Shown here piece by piece: positions 25,771-39,400 of a stretch of DNA of 64,000 bases. Origin of the DNA: Chelonoidis abingdonii. Lineage: Eukaryota > Chordata > Testudines > Testudinidae. A model generated the notes under the pieces. It made no database searches. It was not told the DNA's origin and saw nothing but the letters and a program-made list of their open reading frames with translations. Numbering within the stretch: the first letter of the stretch is position 1; every line of letters begins with the position of its first letter. The translations under genes were made by a program, and so were the position numbers. Location: positions 15,320,959-15,384,958 of the forward strand of contig NC_133777.1 in assembly GCF_003597395.2 (NCBI RefSeq), in the 5' to 3' direction.

Positions 25771-26965
25771 ACTATATTTATAACAGAATAATTAACTCTT
25801 CAATCCATAACTGGTGCTTCAGAATACTGTACAGGATTTTACCATGGAAGAATTTTTTAGTTTTTACCTTGAGACTTTTTTTTAAAATTTACCCATAATC
25901 AAAAAGGATGGAAACTTTCTACAACTGCTGAACATTGTAAATATCACACTGAAAATAATGCCCTGGAATAGAACATCTCAAATGCTGCTTAATTACAGAC
26001 TCAGGTTGATTGTGTTATTCATGTAATATTACTCCACGTTAAACTTCTGGTGCAAGCGACTAGAAAACCACAACTGACAGTCTGTATATTTAATTTAAAG
26101 ACTTATTTAAAATTTCACAAGCTTGCAGATAACTAGAATCTCTGACATCTGACACTAGAAACTAATTTACTTAACACCTTAGCTGTATTCAAGTTTTGAA
26201 GAAAAACTTACAGAAAAGTTCTGGTTTGGAACTTGGTGAAACATACCACTCAGCATACACAGTTCTGAATGTATCTCCGAGACTATTTGTATACCCTCCA
26301 TATGTTTGTTACTTTTTTATATAGTGTCACTTGTCCTGACTTATTGGTCTCAGTTGTCTGTTTTGTCCCTTTAAAGTTACAGACAAATTCATACTGTGAT
26401 TTTATTTTTATTATGAAATGCTATCAAACTGTGATACTATAATTCACTAGTCCTGCATCAGGAGATGGAGTGGGGAAGCTGTATTAAATACAGTTCATCT
26501 GTATAATCTGGTTTATACAAGCTGTGTTGTTCAGAGATGTCTAAAGTTTGATCTTTGTTTTTTTAAAGATAAAGCACTTGCCCCACTGTAAATACATAGC
26601 ATGTAAAATTTATATAGTATATAAATACAGGAAAGTCAAAAGAGCTTTTTACACGGTTTACTTCTTGAGTTATTTATTCAACTTCTATCCATCAGAACGG
26701 TGCACTGAAGGGCTGAAAAGCTTAACTGTAGCTTGCCTTAATGTCAGATGATAAAAGGGGGTGTGGTCAATGCTCAATTAAACTTGTCCTTGAAATGATT
26801 GCATTGATTCATGTTAGCAGAGGGGAATGACAATTCTTCTATCTGTTCCTAATACCATTCTATTTTCCACTAAGTTAGGACTGCCTAAGGTGCTCCTGCT
26901 GTCCCTGTGGAAGGTCTTAAGACAGAGTGTGTCATAAATAAACTTCTGACTCTCCGCACCTTCCC
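25732..26965 (+). CDS. USP42: USP42 last exon with short C-terminus and 3' UTR (probable)
   Basis: The acceptor ttgtctttcag is strong. In frame it adds 12 codons ([12 protein letters not shown]) and a stop at 25768-25770, followed by about 1.2 kb of AT-rich, repeat-free DNA up to a canonical poly(A) signal at 26937. The short coding part is inferred from phase only. The 3' UTR assignment rests on the absence of repeats and the poly(A) signal. Confidence 0.6.
26937..26942 (+). promoter_or_regulatory. USP42: USP42 poly(A) signal
   Basis: This is the first AATAAA downstream of the last inferred exon on the + strand, about 1.17 kb after the stop codon. Cleavage is expected 15-25 nt downstream. 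Confidence 0.6.
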
Positions 26966-28184
26966 TGTGGCAACAAATTATGTATTTACATGAAAAGTAA
27001 TAGCTCAGTTGTGAGAGAGTAAACTTGTAGCTGCTTGGTTTTGTTCCCCAAGCCTCATTTTGTACCTTACGCGCTTCTCCAGTAAAGAACTTCGTCTTAG
27101 TACAGACTCTCCCCTTATTAGGAGTGACCGCTCCTACTCATCTCTCCAGTTTGTCTGTTTTACCTTACTGTGTTTGCTGTGAATTCAATTACTTGTTTGG
27201 TCAGAAAAGCTTGGAGTTTTAGCTGTTTTCTGTCTTTCAACATCACTAAAACTGGTCCTTAGAGCGGCTGCTAAATACCACTAGCCTAGGGTAAAGTTTT
27301 TGCATTCAAGAATTTTTGGGAGAAAAAAAATTTAAATACAGAGTAAGTTTGTGATCAGGTTTCATAGGAAACTATGCATTTGCCTTTGACCAACTTTGTA
27401 AAATAGCTTGCCAAAGGTAGCTTGCGAAGGAAAACTGAATTTGAGCACTTCTTTTCATGTAGAAAACAGACCTGTTTTTCCTGAAAGATTCTGGATGAGT
27501 GGAGAATTAGGAGGTTTAAACAGGCACTAACCAACTGAAACCTGATAAAGGAAGTGATTTTTGTTCAGAGTATTAAAGTTTGCTTGGCAGGAATTTGAGT
27601 TTAATATAAACACTTAGGGAAGAGAGATGTCTATTACATCTTTAACATGTACTCTACCTTTTCAGTTAAGGACTGACACCTCTCAGTCTGCGTCTAAAAT
27701 CAAGGAGGCTGCATCCCATGTCATGCCTTGCAATGTCTGATATTTCAAAGCAGCTGAAACTTTAATTCTCTGGCTTTGGATACACCTACATTTTCCTTTT
27801 CAGGTTCTCTTATCTGATTAAAGGAAAAGAGAGGTCATTCATCTTTGCACCCTGTCTATCAAGAGAAGTGAGCAAGCATTTGCCCTATTTAAAGCCCCAA
27901 ATGAGGCGTCTTCAGGATAGCACTTACATGCTTAAGTGGTTTACTGAATAATGCCTAGGTCAGATATTAACATGATGAAAGAAAATGTCTGGTTTGTAAG
28001 GCAGAATGAGCAAAAGTTAAGTAATTTAGAGTCACTGTAACCAGAGCTGAGACGGGAAGTTTTGGATTTGATAGTCACTTGCATAGTAACTGCTTTTGGA
28101 GTAAGCTAAATCTTAATCTCTATCAACCTCTTAAGCAGTTGGATCCCTTATTCTGTACTTTTATCCTTGGTAAATGAAAGGAGA
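26966..28184. other. Intergenic gap between the convergent USP42 and CYTH3 3' ends
   Basis: About 1.2 kb of unique-looking AT-rich DNA with no convincing reading frame, RNA gene or repeat on either strand. It separates the inferred poly(A) sites of the two genes. Confidence 0.5.
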
Positions 28185-28207
28185 TGGATGGCTGTATAGT
28201 TTCATAC

Positions 28208-28218
28208 TTTATTTTATT
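28208..28218 (-). promoter_or_regulatory. CYTH3: Candidate CYTH3 poly(A) signals (two overlapping AATAAA)
   Basis: The + strand reads TTTATTTTATT, giving two AATAAA hexamers in the CYTH3 sense orientation, facing the USP42 3' end. Confidence 0.45.
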
Positions 28219-29689
28219 TTTCAAAATGAAATCTCAGCACAATTTAAACATGTCTTACTGGTAAATGAGCCTATTAATATTTGCAATGGATTTACAGAGT
28301 CATAATATTACCTCAGACTGACTTGATACATAATTTTCATGCAAATTGTGTACAATGCATAACAAATCAATACATAGCTGTACAGTATTTACATTAACTT
28401 GATACTGAATTGTAAATAGAAATGCTTTCCAACAAAATATAGGAAAAAAACTGGTAAACCACAATTTGTAGTTTTCTCATCTACAAGAGATCTAACTTTT
28501 CCAGCAAGCATATCTAGATAGATATGTATTAAAATTTAAAAATATGCATTGCTCTGTATATGAAGCATTATAAATGCTGAGTTTAAAAAGGTTCAGTTTT
28601 GTACCATATGCTTCAAAAGGTTAAGTGACTTACTAAAGAGCTTTTTGTCAGGTTATGTAGCTTTTAAATCAGTCCAGCTGATCTTAAGTATTATATAGAC
28701 TTTCTTCCCTAGATAACACTAACTGAAGTTGAAATTAGTAGTGACCTGGGGCCAGAAAAGTAGCAGAAGCAGCAGTCTATTGCCAGGATCTCTGCCTATT
28801 GTCCCCATGTTGCTTAATGCGTAGTATAAAGAAACCTAACCCTGCTATGACATGAGAACCTCTTAAGAACTGGAAAATAGGGAGATTTTTCAGTACAAAC
28901 AGGACTGGGGAAGTAACTGCAATTAGATTGTTTGTGTTTTTGCTGGCCTAGCCTCAGAAAAAGCAATGGTGATTTAGATGGCTTGCCTTAAGCGCATCCT
29001 AACCTTGAGGGTTTAAGAGAGGGCTTTTCATCCCCTCATGGACAGTACCTAATATGGCCTAAATTTTCATAAACCATTTTTCTTTGCAAATTAATTTTTT
29101 ACTAGACTTAAGGCGAGTGGAAGTTTTGGCTCAATTTTAATCCCTGCTAATACTGCTACAGAGAACATTTGAAATAAAATATTCTTACACGAGAATACTA
29201 CTGGCACCTTTGGTGGTAAATTAATTATATTGAGCACCATATTTAATCTCTCATTCAGAATAAAAAATGGACAAATTACTGCTGCTTAAAATGACTCCTT
29301 TTTTTAAAATGCTAAGGAATAGTATATTAGTATATTTCCTGCTATAACATGCCATAGTTACACACCGTTCCAAGTATTGTACGGGGTATGAAAAGTTTCA
29401 AACTAAATACAGCATATCACGTCTCTTAAGGCATTTCCTTCATGCTTACAGACATATATCCTTGACAATAAGTAGACTGTTTTCAAAGGGTTGTGTTTTT
29501 CAGGGATGTAAGGACTGGTACAGAAAGTGCTCATTGGCCCATCAATGCGTTTGTAACCTAGACTTTATTAAAATTATTTATTTTACACCTTTATACAACC
29601 ATAGTTCTGGATTTATCACCATTTCTATTACAAACCAAATGTTTCCAGCTAACCCCCCCTTAACATAGTCCTTAACAAAACATATTTTT

Positions 29690-31409
29690 AGGGCTGTTAA
29701 TTAATTGCAGTTAACTCACATAATTAAATTTTTTTCAGTCAATTGCAATTAATCGCACAGTTAAACAGACTACTAGTTGAAATTTATTAAATACTTTGGA
29801 TGTTTTTCTTCATTTTATATATATATATATATATAGTATTCTGTGTTGTAATTGAAATCAAAGTGTGTATTATTCTCAATTACAAATATTTGCACTGTGA
29901 AAGAAACAAAAGAAATAGTATTTTTCAATTCACCTCATTCAAGTACTGAAGTGCAAGCTGTGTGTGAAAGTGCAACTTACAAATGTAGACTTTGTTACAT
30001 AACTGCTCTCAAAAACAAAACAATTTAAAACTTCAGAGCCTGCAAGTCCACTCAATCCTACTTTTTGTTCAGCCAATCGCTAAGACAAACAAGTTTGTTC
30101 ATATTTACAGGAGATAATGCTGCCCTCTTCCTATTTACAATATCACCTGAAAGTGAGAACAGGTGTTTGCATGGCATTTCTGTAGCAGGCACTGCAAGGT
30201 ATTTACATGCCAGATATGCTAAACATTCATATGCCCCTTCATGCTTCGGCCACCATTCCAGATGCTTCCATGCTGATGACTCTTGTTAAAAGAATAATGC
30301 GTTAATTAAATTTGACTGAACTCCCTGGAAAATCTTATGTCCCCTGCTCTGTTTTACCTGCATTCTGCCATATATTTCATGTTATAGCAGTTTCAGATGA
30401 TGACCTAGCACATGTTCATTTTAAGAAATTTTCATTGCAGATTTGACAAGATGCAAAGAAGGTATCAATATGAGATTTCGAAAGATAGCTGGAGCATTCA
30501 ACCCAAGGTTTAAGAATCTAAAATGCCTTCCAAAATCTGAGAGGGACGAGGTGTGGAGCATGCTTTCAAATGTGTTACAAAAGACCACACTCCGCTGAGG
30601 AAACTACAGAACCTGAACCACCAAAACAAAATCAGCCTTCTGCTGGTGGCATCTGACTCATGATGAAAATGAACATGCGTCGGTCCGTACTGCTTTGGAT
30701 TGTTATCGATCAGAACCTGGTATCAGGATTGATGTATGTCCACGGGAATGTGGTTGTAGGCTGACCAGATGTCCTGATTTTATAGGGACAGTCCCAATTT
30801 TTGGGGTCTTTCTTATATAGGCTCTTATTACCCCCCACCCCAGTCCTGATTTTTCACATTTGCTGTCTGGTCACCCTTGGTGGTTAAAGCATGAAGGAAT
30901 ATCTGAATTTTTAGTGCATCTGGCACGTAAATATCTTGCAACACTGCTACAACAGTGCCATGAGAACACCTGTTCTTGCTTTCAGGTGACATTGTAAACA
31001 AGAAGTGGGCATCATTATCTTCTGAAACTGTAAACAAACTTGTTTGAGTATTTGGCTGAACAAGAAGAATGACTGAGTGGACTTGCAGGTGCTAAAGTTT
31101 TACATTCAAAAACAAACAATGTAGTTATGTGCAGAAAATAATTCTACACTTGTAAGTTCAACTTTCATGCTAAAGAGATTGCACGACAGTACTTGTAATA
31201 GGTGAATTGAAAAATACTATTTCATTTTTTACAGTGCAAATACTTGTAATCAAAATATAAAGTGAGCACTGTATTCTTTGTATTGTAACTGAAATCAATA
31301 TATTTGAAAATGCAGGAAACATCCAAAAATATTTAAATAAATAGTATTCTATTACCGTTTAACAGTGCAATTAATCATGATAAATTTTTTTAAATTGCTT
31401 GACAGCCTT
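29690..31409 (+). mobile_element. hAT element with long inverted ends (copy 1), transposase remnant on + strand
   Basis: The outer ends (ggctgttaattaattgcagt at the left, aaattgcttgacagcctta at the right) begin inverted repeats of several hundred bp, with matching inner text such as 'gcaaatacttgtaatc' and its complement. Between 30430 and 31040 the + strand encodes broken pieces of a hAT transposase ([20 protein letters not shown]; later HLARKYLATL of the dimerisation domain), with stops and frameshifts. A small MITE is nested at 30757-30880. Confidence 0.75.
30757..30880. mobile_element. Small MITE nested in hAT copy 1
   Basis: Left 'ggctgaccagatgtcc' and right 'gctgtctggtcaccc' are imperfect inverted ends. 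The flanks 'tgtggttg' and 'tggtggtt' look like a target duplication with an indel. Removing it reconnects the transposase-like text. Confidence 0.65.
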
Positions 31410-33345
31410 AAAACTTTTCTATCTTAAGTTAGACTTTTTTTAAAGTAGGGGGGCTGAGAGGAGAAACAGGTTGTGATTTGAGAGTTGTGCAGTCAAATAT
31501 TCTAATTTTTAAAGTTCCAATTATGCACAGAGTTCGCAACTGGCCTTGAAGTCCTGGCTCCACGGATTGGAGATGCCACCCCTCCCACATGGTTTCAAAG
31601 CGGTCATAACTGAGCATTAATTTTAACTCTTTGATTTTTTTTTTCAGTTGTAATCTCTTTAAAAGAAAAGTGTGGGGGCTTCTACTCCATTATTTTTTTT
31701 ATCAGCCCATCTGAAAGCAGACAGTACCCACTGTATTCATATGCTGATCTTAAGTTCCACATTGCACAAGGCAAGTTAGTAAGATGGAAGCCTTGGCTTT
31801 AATTGAAGTTAGAGATGAAAGACTTATAGGCAATCTTGTTCCTCCCAGTGCAGAATAATTCCCTACACTGCAGTCCAAGTTGCTTTTGTAGGTTTATGTT
31901 AACAGGTGGGTTTTGTTTGTCTGGATATGGAAGCTCTAAAGTACTAATGGCACAGAGGCCATGGCTCAGGTTGAAACATTATAAGGAAAGCTACAAGAGC
32001 ATGAACACAGGAGCAGGGTCAAAAAAAATTTTTTCCCATCATAAAATTAATGATTTTGCCCCAGTGAAAGATTTTTGTATAACTTAGAAAAGAAAATGTT
32101 TCAGTAAAGCAGGCTAGACCATAAGTTTGTGTGTCTTAGAAAATGGATGTTATGAAGGAATATCTAATAGAATACCACAAAAGACATTCAACCAGTTATC
32201 AAGATATTTGAAAGTAAATGGTTATATTAGATAAGTAGAGTTGATGGCATGAGCTCAAGCATTTAGATAAAACTGGGGAGAAGAGGGAATAGAAAACCCT
32301 AATTGTTACGTTACCAAAGCACAAATGTGAGAAGCCATGTTTAAAAACAAAGCATACAGAGACATAGTTTGCTTTATTCCAGGTTTTTGTTAACCAAGTA
32401 CTACTCTCTTTACTCTCACAAGTAATCCTATTGACTTTCACACTCACAAATAAGGAGATAACTTAATACTGCCCCTTCTTTAAAGAAAATCAGTGTAATT
32501 TTGGAGCATTTTACCCATACAAAATCAGAGATTCTAAGTAATAATAATGCAAATCCCTTTTTGCTGCTTATTAAGGGCATAAGCATTTAGCAACAAGTTT
32601 CACCTGCTTAAGAAAACCTCTGTCCTCAAAGTCACTTCTTCAGCCCATGAACTCTTGCCTTTGTAGCTGCATATTTTCAGAACACATTCTACTGCTTGGG
32701 CTAAGGAGTTCACTGTATCAATAAGTCTAATGTTAAAAGGTATATTTTACAGCTAATGCTATTAAGCATTTGGGGAGAATGGCTAATGTGATGAGCTTTT
32801 AGAATTTCATTTTCTATAAAGTGAGGTTAGAATGCTGCTGCATTGCTAAGGATATGTTTTCAAAACTAGTATTAAGTTTTTTTGCATAAGGAAAAATAAG
32901 TGCTGAGTAGCCCTGTACACCAGTTCTGAGTGCTGTATTACAGTGACGTGTTAGTTTGTCCAAGTCCTTACATCATCATCTCCTGTCATGGGCAATATGC
33001 TCAAGGAACAGGCAGGAGAATATATGATCCTGAAATATTTTCTCCCCCAAAAAGTGAAATTGCAACAAATAAAAATGGATATAAAGGCTTCCATGGTTAC
33101 AGTTAGTGTAAATGAAATTCCATTACAGTCATTCCTTGCAATTGTCCCTTGGGAATCTTGCTTCAGTATCATATGCAAAATAATTATCTTCTTGGATGAT
33201 CTTACAAAGGGATATAATGTACAAAAGTGTATGCATTTCTAATTGTTTTCATTCAGCTTGCTTCATTTTTACTTTACCTTATCACTGGACTTTGATCCAT
33301 TTATACATTAGCTAGTGCAGATCCATAAGTGGCCCATGTTAAGTG

Positions 33346-33418
33346 CTATTTTTTATTAGCAATTCTTCTCTTCCTTGTTGCCAGCATGTCATAAAAGGGA
33401 TCCCTGCTGATACTTGCT
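33346..33418 (-). CDS. CYTH3: CYTH3 last coding exon: polybasic C-terminus
   Basis: The acceptor is cctcccactag. The exon reads [20 protein letters not shown] then NKK and a TAG stop at 33346-33348. The RKRR polybasic tail is the known autoinhibitory and membrane-binding segment. The 3' UTR continues towards lower coordinates. Confidence 0.97.
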
Positions 33419-36400
33419 CTAGTGGGAGGAGAGATCAGTTTAGTTTATAAAACACATATTCCCCAAACACATTTGTTTACTTTTCCATATCCAGAGACCC
33501 AGAGCTGTAATATGTTGCTAGGCAAACACATCCTTATAAAAATCAGCAACAAGGTTTTCAGGTAGTTAGCAGAGGAACATACTGCTACATTCTTTTCTCT
33601 TTAGCCAGCTAAAGTTCTCTCATATTTTCTTGATTTTCAGTTCATAGCAGTCAGAACAATAATATCTCAAAGTGCTTCATTTGGCTTCATGCATCTTGCC
33701 CCAGCAACCCCTTCCAGCTAGTCATTAATCCTCAGGAAAGGTGCTTGCCTATGGCTACTGCTTAAATAGTTCTTTAAGGCATGTTCCTTAGGACAGCACA
33801 CATTCCCAGATTCTTTATTTGGAAAGGAATTTATATACAATTTACACTTCAGCGCTTCTGAAAGACATTTAAAGACTTTGAACTCACTTAATAGATTTGA
33901 TCCACTCTTCCTTCTCTTCAGGGGTGGGGGCAGATATCCTGTATACAACATGGTTGCCTTCTACCACTCTACCATCAGCTTCTGTTTTACAGGCTTTAAT
34001 TACTTGACCTTTATGGCTGGGGTTATAGAGCTCAAAGCAGTTCTAAAGATAAAGAAATAACCCAAAGCTTGAGTCAAGGAAGAACTAAAGATCCGCATGT
34101 ACACTAAACCTGGGTACCCTGGCTGTTACTTAAATAACCCATTTACTAGGCTTATTAAAAGGGAAACAATTCTTACCGGTTTTCTAGGATCTTCAACTTC
34201 TCTTATACTAAGATTTTCTAAAGGAATAATTCCTCTAGGTTCTTTGTCCTAAAAGACAGGAAGAGTACACATTACTATTCAGTTGTACTTTTTACTCCTG
34301 GGGGAATTCTGCACCAAAAAAATAAAAAATTCTGCACACAATACACCTCTGCCTTGATAAAACATGGTAAAGCAGTGCTGGGGGGGGGGGGGGCGCGGCG
34401 CACTCTGCAGATCAAAGAAGTTCCATATAATGGCAGTTTGCCTAAACGCAGTTAAGATTTTGGACTTCCAGGACAGCGTTATAGCAGGGTAGCAGGTGGT
34501 ATTTTCCAAATTCTGCCATATTTTATTTGTCAAAACACAAAATATAATCACACCAGTTTCAATTATTTTTGTCATTTGTTTCAAAAATATCATCGCAAAT
34601 ATGTCTAACTAATACAGACAACAAAAAGATTGAGGAAATGCTGTTTGAAAAATGATTCTTTATTAGGCATATAATAGCAGAACTCTGAGTAAGTAATTCA
34701 TTTAGACTACAATCAAAACTGTATTTCCCGCACCCCTCAGAAGCAGGCAAAGGCTTGCGGGAGTTGGTATGGAGGAATGAGGGAAGGAAGAAGATGCTGG
34801 GAAGAGCGCTTCCTGGAAGGAACTTGAAGGGTTGCTGGGTATGGGTGGAAAAATATGGAACAGGCTATTTGGGGTGGGGATGGATTGTTGGGAGCTTTCG
34901 CCCCATTAGACCCTGGCTACCCCTACCGCTCTCATTCAGAACAGCACATTTGCCCTCCCCATGTGTTCTGCATCCAGTGTGGCTCTGTCCCATGCCCCAT
35001 CCCCCCCCCATCCGTCTCTGTGCCCCCACCCAGACACTCTCCTGTCCCTATGTAGCTCTGCACCCCTCCCCCATCACCATGTGGCCCTGCACGTCCCTCC
35101 CCACTGTAGCCCTGTGCCTCCCCTCCTATTCATCCCCTGCCTTAGTCTGATCACCCCCCAGCACCTCATGCTGTCTGTATCCCCATAGTCCCAGTTGCCT
35201 GGCCTGGCAGGCACTGCAAAGAAAGCACTTCAGGCTCTTCCCTTGCTGGCCAAGAGCTTCTGCTTTGGTCTATTGCCAAAGTGCCCTCCGGTGGCCAAAA
35301 GGGAGAACTGCAGCAACATTTCAACAGAAGCTTTTTTGGTGCAAAAAATTAAAAGTATGCGTGGCTCATTAATTATGTCCATGTGCAGTAGCACAGAATT
35401 CCCCCAGGAGTAACTTTTGGATTCCAGACAGGTTCACAGCAATATATACTTACTGTTGTGTATTCAAAATAATACAGGCAATTATCTGTCAGAATAAACC
35501 ATCTCCGCTTCCATGTTTTTACTCTTCCCCCTATAAATAGAAGATACCACTAACTTAAAACTGTTTTATCATCAAGATTCTAGACTATGAATAAGACAGT
35601 AATTTAGTGGTTACTTAATGTTTAATGGTTTTTAAAATATGGCTTAAATGCTTAGTTGCAAATGGATAAGACACAGATGAGTTAAGGTTAAAGGAATTTA
35701 AGTTTCCCTGTAAATATTTTTCTAATACTAACAGACAAAATCCTGAAGAAACATTAACTATGGTGATGCTAACATGCCATCTTAACAGCTTCTGAACTTA
35801 GTGTTATTCTATTTTTAAATAAGTCCATGTGAAAACAGTACTCACTGAATAGATCTGCTCCCTGTCTGTGTTCAGTCATATCTGCTTACTATAGTGACAA
35901 TTATATTATTAATAATATTTATCCATTAGCAGTACAGCATCAACAACACTTGGGGAGAGGGAGCTGGATCATCTACTAGGTTCTGACAGCAGGACCAGAT
36001 TCTGCCCTCACTTAGACCCGTGCAACAATGGGGTTCCACAGGTTTAACTAAGGGCAGAATTTGACCTGCCCATAGCTTTTACTCATGATGATGCACAAGT
36101 ATTTAAGAACCCAGACTGACTTTCAGATCCCAGGTTGAGTGCCCTGTGGCTGACAGTTAAAAATATTTGCTCAGCCTGCACGTCAACATCTCTGTAATTC
36201 TTTACAGTTCCAATATTTTTTGAAATCAGTTTCCAGAAAAGAACTGCAGATCAAACATTTGCAAGTTATTAATATCCAGGTTGAGTTACAGCATAGTTAA
36301 ATGATTTCAAAGTTATATCACCATATGTGCATCATCGATTCATCAGTGATTTAATCTTATTACCCCACCCTCTCAATATTGTTGACCTTGTTATTGAATA

Positions 36401-39400
36401 CCCTGAGTACAAAAATCTACTACCACCAAACACACCCTCAACCAAGGATTAATCATCTTAACATCAATGATGTAACTAAATCTAGCACATAAACATAATT
36501 TTTATCTGTAGCTCCTCCTTACTCAAGGTGGTTACATTTTTGTTTAAACCATTAAAAACATCTGAGGGTAGAGAAAAATTATAGAAATAGCCTGAATATC
36601 CTGGAACTTCATCTATTTGCCTGTTGGGTTCTTGTCTTGCAGATTATGATGCATAATAATACCCAGCCTCCTTTTGGCTGGTTATAGGATCCCCATTAAG
36701 TAATCCATTGCTAACACTATGTAACATTCACATTTACCCAGCAAATTGTATATTTCTGCCACACACACACACCCATTTTAAGGAAACAACTTGAAAGTGG
36801 AAGTGGTTAAATACTAAGAGACAGGCAAATGCAAGATGCAGAAGCCAAGACAGAATCAATGGTGGTAGAGTGAGCTACAAACGCAAAGCATAAGAGAAGA
36901 AGAGCAGGTGTCAAGTGGTGAGGGACATCAGAGAGACAGGAAAGATCTTAATTTCTGCATCTTGATGACAATGTTTTAATGCATCATGGGTCTGTTCCAA
37001 CTTCCATCAAAGTCAATTGAAAGGGTTTAAGCTAGAAGTGGAAAAGCCAAAATCAACCTTAGTCTGACTCAGTTCTGGATGCATGAATGAGAAGCAGCCA
37101 AAATAACTATTAGGACAGTTCTATCGTGTTGTCATTGTGACATTACATATTTTTCATATTATATAGTGTAAATTCCAATTATTTTAGCTCATGTTCTGCC
37201 TTGTAGGTTGGCCAAGTTCTTGGCTTTGTTTGAGTTTGACCACCCTCAAAAACGTTATGGCTTGCCCAGATCTAGTATGCGAAGAGATTCAGTGGGGCAG
37301 GAAGTGGTAGAGCAAAATGGATAGGAAGATATTAAGTCTCAGAAAAACAAATAAGCAGGGAAACTGGTTACCCTTGCAAAGACATCTTAGCCTGAAGATA
37401 ACAAAAGGAGAATTGTGAACTCCTATACAAGTTTAGATTAGAATACAAGGCAGATCAGAAACCATACACATTATAAGAAGGCCTGTACAGAGACTCCAAA
37501 ACCAGACAGGGCAGACTTCTTCAACAACACTAGTAGTGTCCAGAATTAAAATAACAGTAGTTTGGGGGCAGCTTATATGCCATTTGACAGCTGATAAAGG
37601 GCAGCAGGCATTCTGCACCCACCAGTTTATCAGGTGAGTCAAGAATACCCACTACAGTATCACAGGACTAGAAAATAAGCTATTCAACATGACTTATTGA
37701 TCATAATGTCACATTTAAGATTATTGGGTAGTAGTAACTATCACATAGCAGATCTTTTTCTCCTTGGTTTCAAGTGCTTTAGACTGCCAAACTGATGATA
37801 TAGCACTTTGAATTAACTTTCTTTTATATTCTACTCTTGCTGTCAGTTTAAAAAGATACATTTCAAAGGGTATTAAATTGTCAGAAGAGAGATTGAAAAC
37901 AAAGTATGAAACCATAAGTATTTAAAGAACAGATCAAGATATAATCTACAAGTGCGTCACAAGGACCAAGCTAATTAAGTAAAATGAAAGGAACTGCACC
38001 AATAATAAGCAGCACAGAACAGAAGGGCTTACAGGATCTGGTAGATGGACAATCCAAGGGAATCATCAGGAAAATCTATACAAAGTGAATGTAGACAAGA
38101 GAAAAAAAATGCAACAGACCAGCCCTTTGCATCTGTATAATCAGATTATAGGAAATTCTCTCATCTCAAAAGGGAACTAGAAACCAGAAAACAAAAATAA
38201 AATTGATAGGGGAAAAAAGATGGAGAAGTAAATAATAATTTACCCATCACAGTTAATTAAAAATATTAAAGGGTCTTAAAATTGCCTAAGCATCAGAATA
38301 AGACAATTATGTATTTCAGGTGTTACATTTTTTTTTTTTTTTTTTCAAACGGCAATTTCAGCTCATCCAACTCAGTCAAGAAGATTTAGAGAACTAGAAA
38401 TTGGCTAAAATTGTCATAAAAAAAGACTAAGAATGATTTTGGATTAATTAATTTCAGAGCAGTTAAATGCAAAGGTTCAGAAGCTAATTTAGTGCCTGGA
38501 AGAGTACACAATGGCATGAGTATGGGTTTTCCACACACAAGAGAAATTTGTCCAGTAATATTGTACTGTATAAGACTAAAATCACATCAGCTATAAAGAG
38601 AATGATTCAACTGAAAGGAGCCCCACAAGCCAGGTTCCTAGCCACCAGTCCAGGAATAGAAGTAGCACCTTCTATAGAATGCTGTGCTGGGGGCAAGTAC
38701 CATGTACAGAGTGGGCTAGGAAGCCTGGGCCTTTGAGAATCCCTACACACGCTCAGTGAGTTGCTTGATATCCTAGTGTAGGAGCAGCTTCTTCTGTCAC
38801 TCATGGTCACGTGGCCAGCTTAAGTCATTTCCCTCTTCTGTCAGCAGGATAATATATTTGTTTCCAAGTATCTATTTTTCTCCCTCTAACCAGAAAAAGG
38901 AAACAATTCAAGCCACATTAATTGTAACTTTTTTTAGTACCAGACATTTTGGGTCAGCTATTTGCCAACAGAAGCTGTTCTTGGAAAGCACACACACATC
39001 CTGGCACAAAAGAATTATGTCCTAGGCATTCCCTCCATCAATGCTCATGTCCAGCTTTAAATTCTTAATTGGAGAGGGAAGGGGTTCTCCTTGCACCAAC
39101 AATTCCTTTATTTGGCCCATAATTGATCCTTATGCAAATCTTGAGAACAGTCCCCAAAATACTAATGCCTAAAGCTATTACAAAGCATATTTGATTAGCA
39201 TTCACCAGTCTTTGGCCACTTTACTTGCTGCTTAAATGTTCAATGTACCACGTTAGAAGGCATACAATCTTGTGAGTTAAGAGAGCAAGTTGAATACTTC
39301 TATACAAATGCATTGGTTGAATCCACACCAATGTTCTAAATCAAAACATTACTTCTTGAAGTCCAGTTCTGGCACTTTATGTAAATAAAATCCTGCCAAA

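Larger units (their letters stand above)
28185..33345 (-). other. CYTH3: Probable CYTH3 3' UTR, interrupted by a hAT element
   Basis: There is no other gene between the CYTH3 stop codon and about 28.2 kb. Two overlapping AATAAA motifs on the - strand (28208-28213 and 28213-28218) give a plausible poly(A) site near 28.19 kb. Without the 1.7-kb hAT element the UTR would be about 3.4 kb. An earlier poly(A) site upstream of the insertion is possible. Confidence 0.45.

Noticed and set aside
30065..30289. 74-codon + strand frame in hAT copy 1
   Set aside because: It is the antisense of the transposase C-terminal region contained in the long inverted end, not a separate gene.
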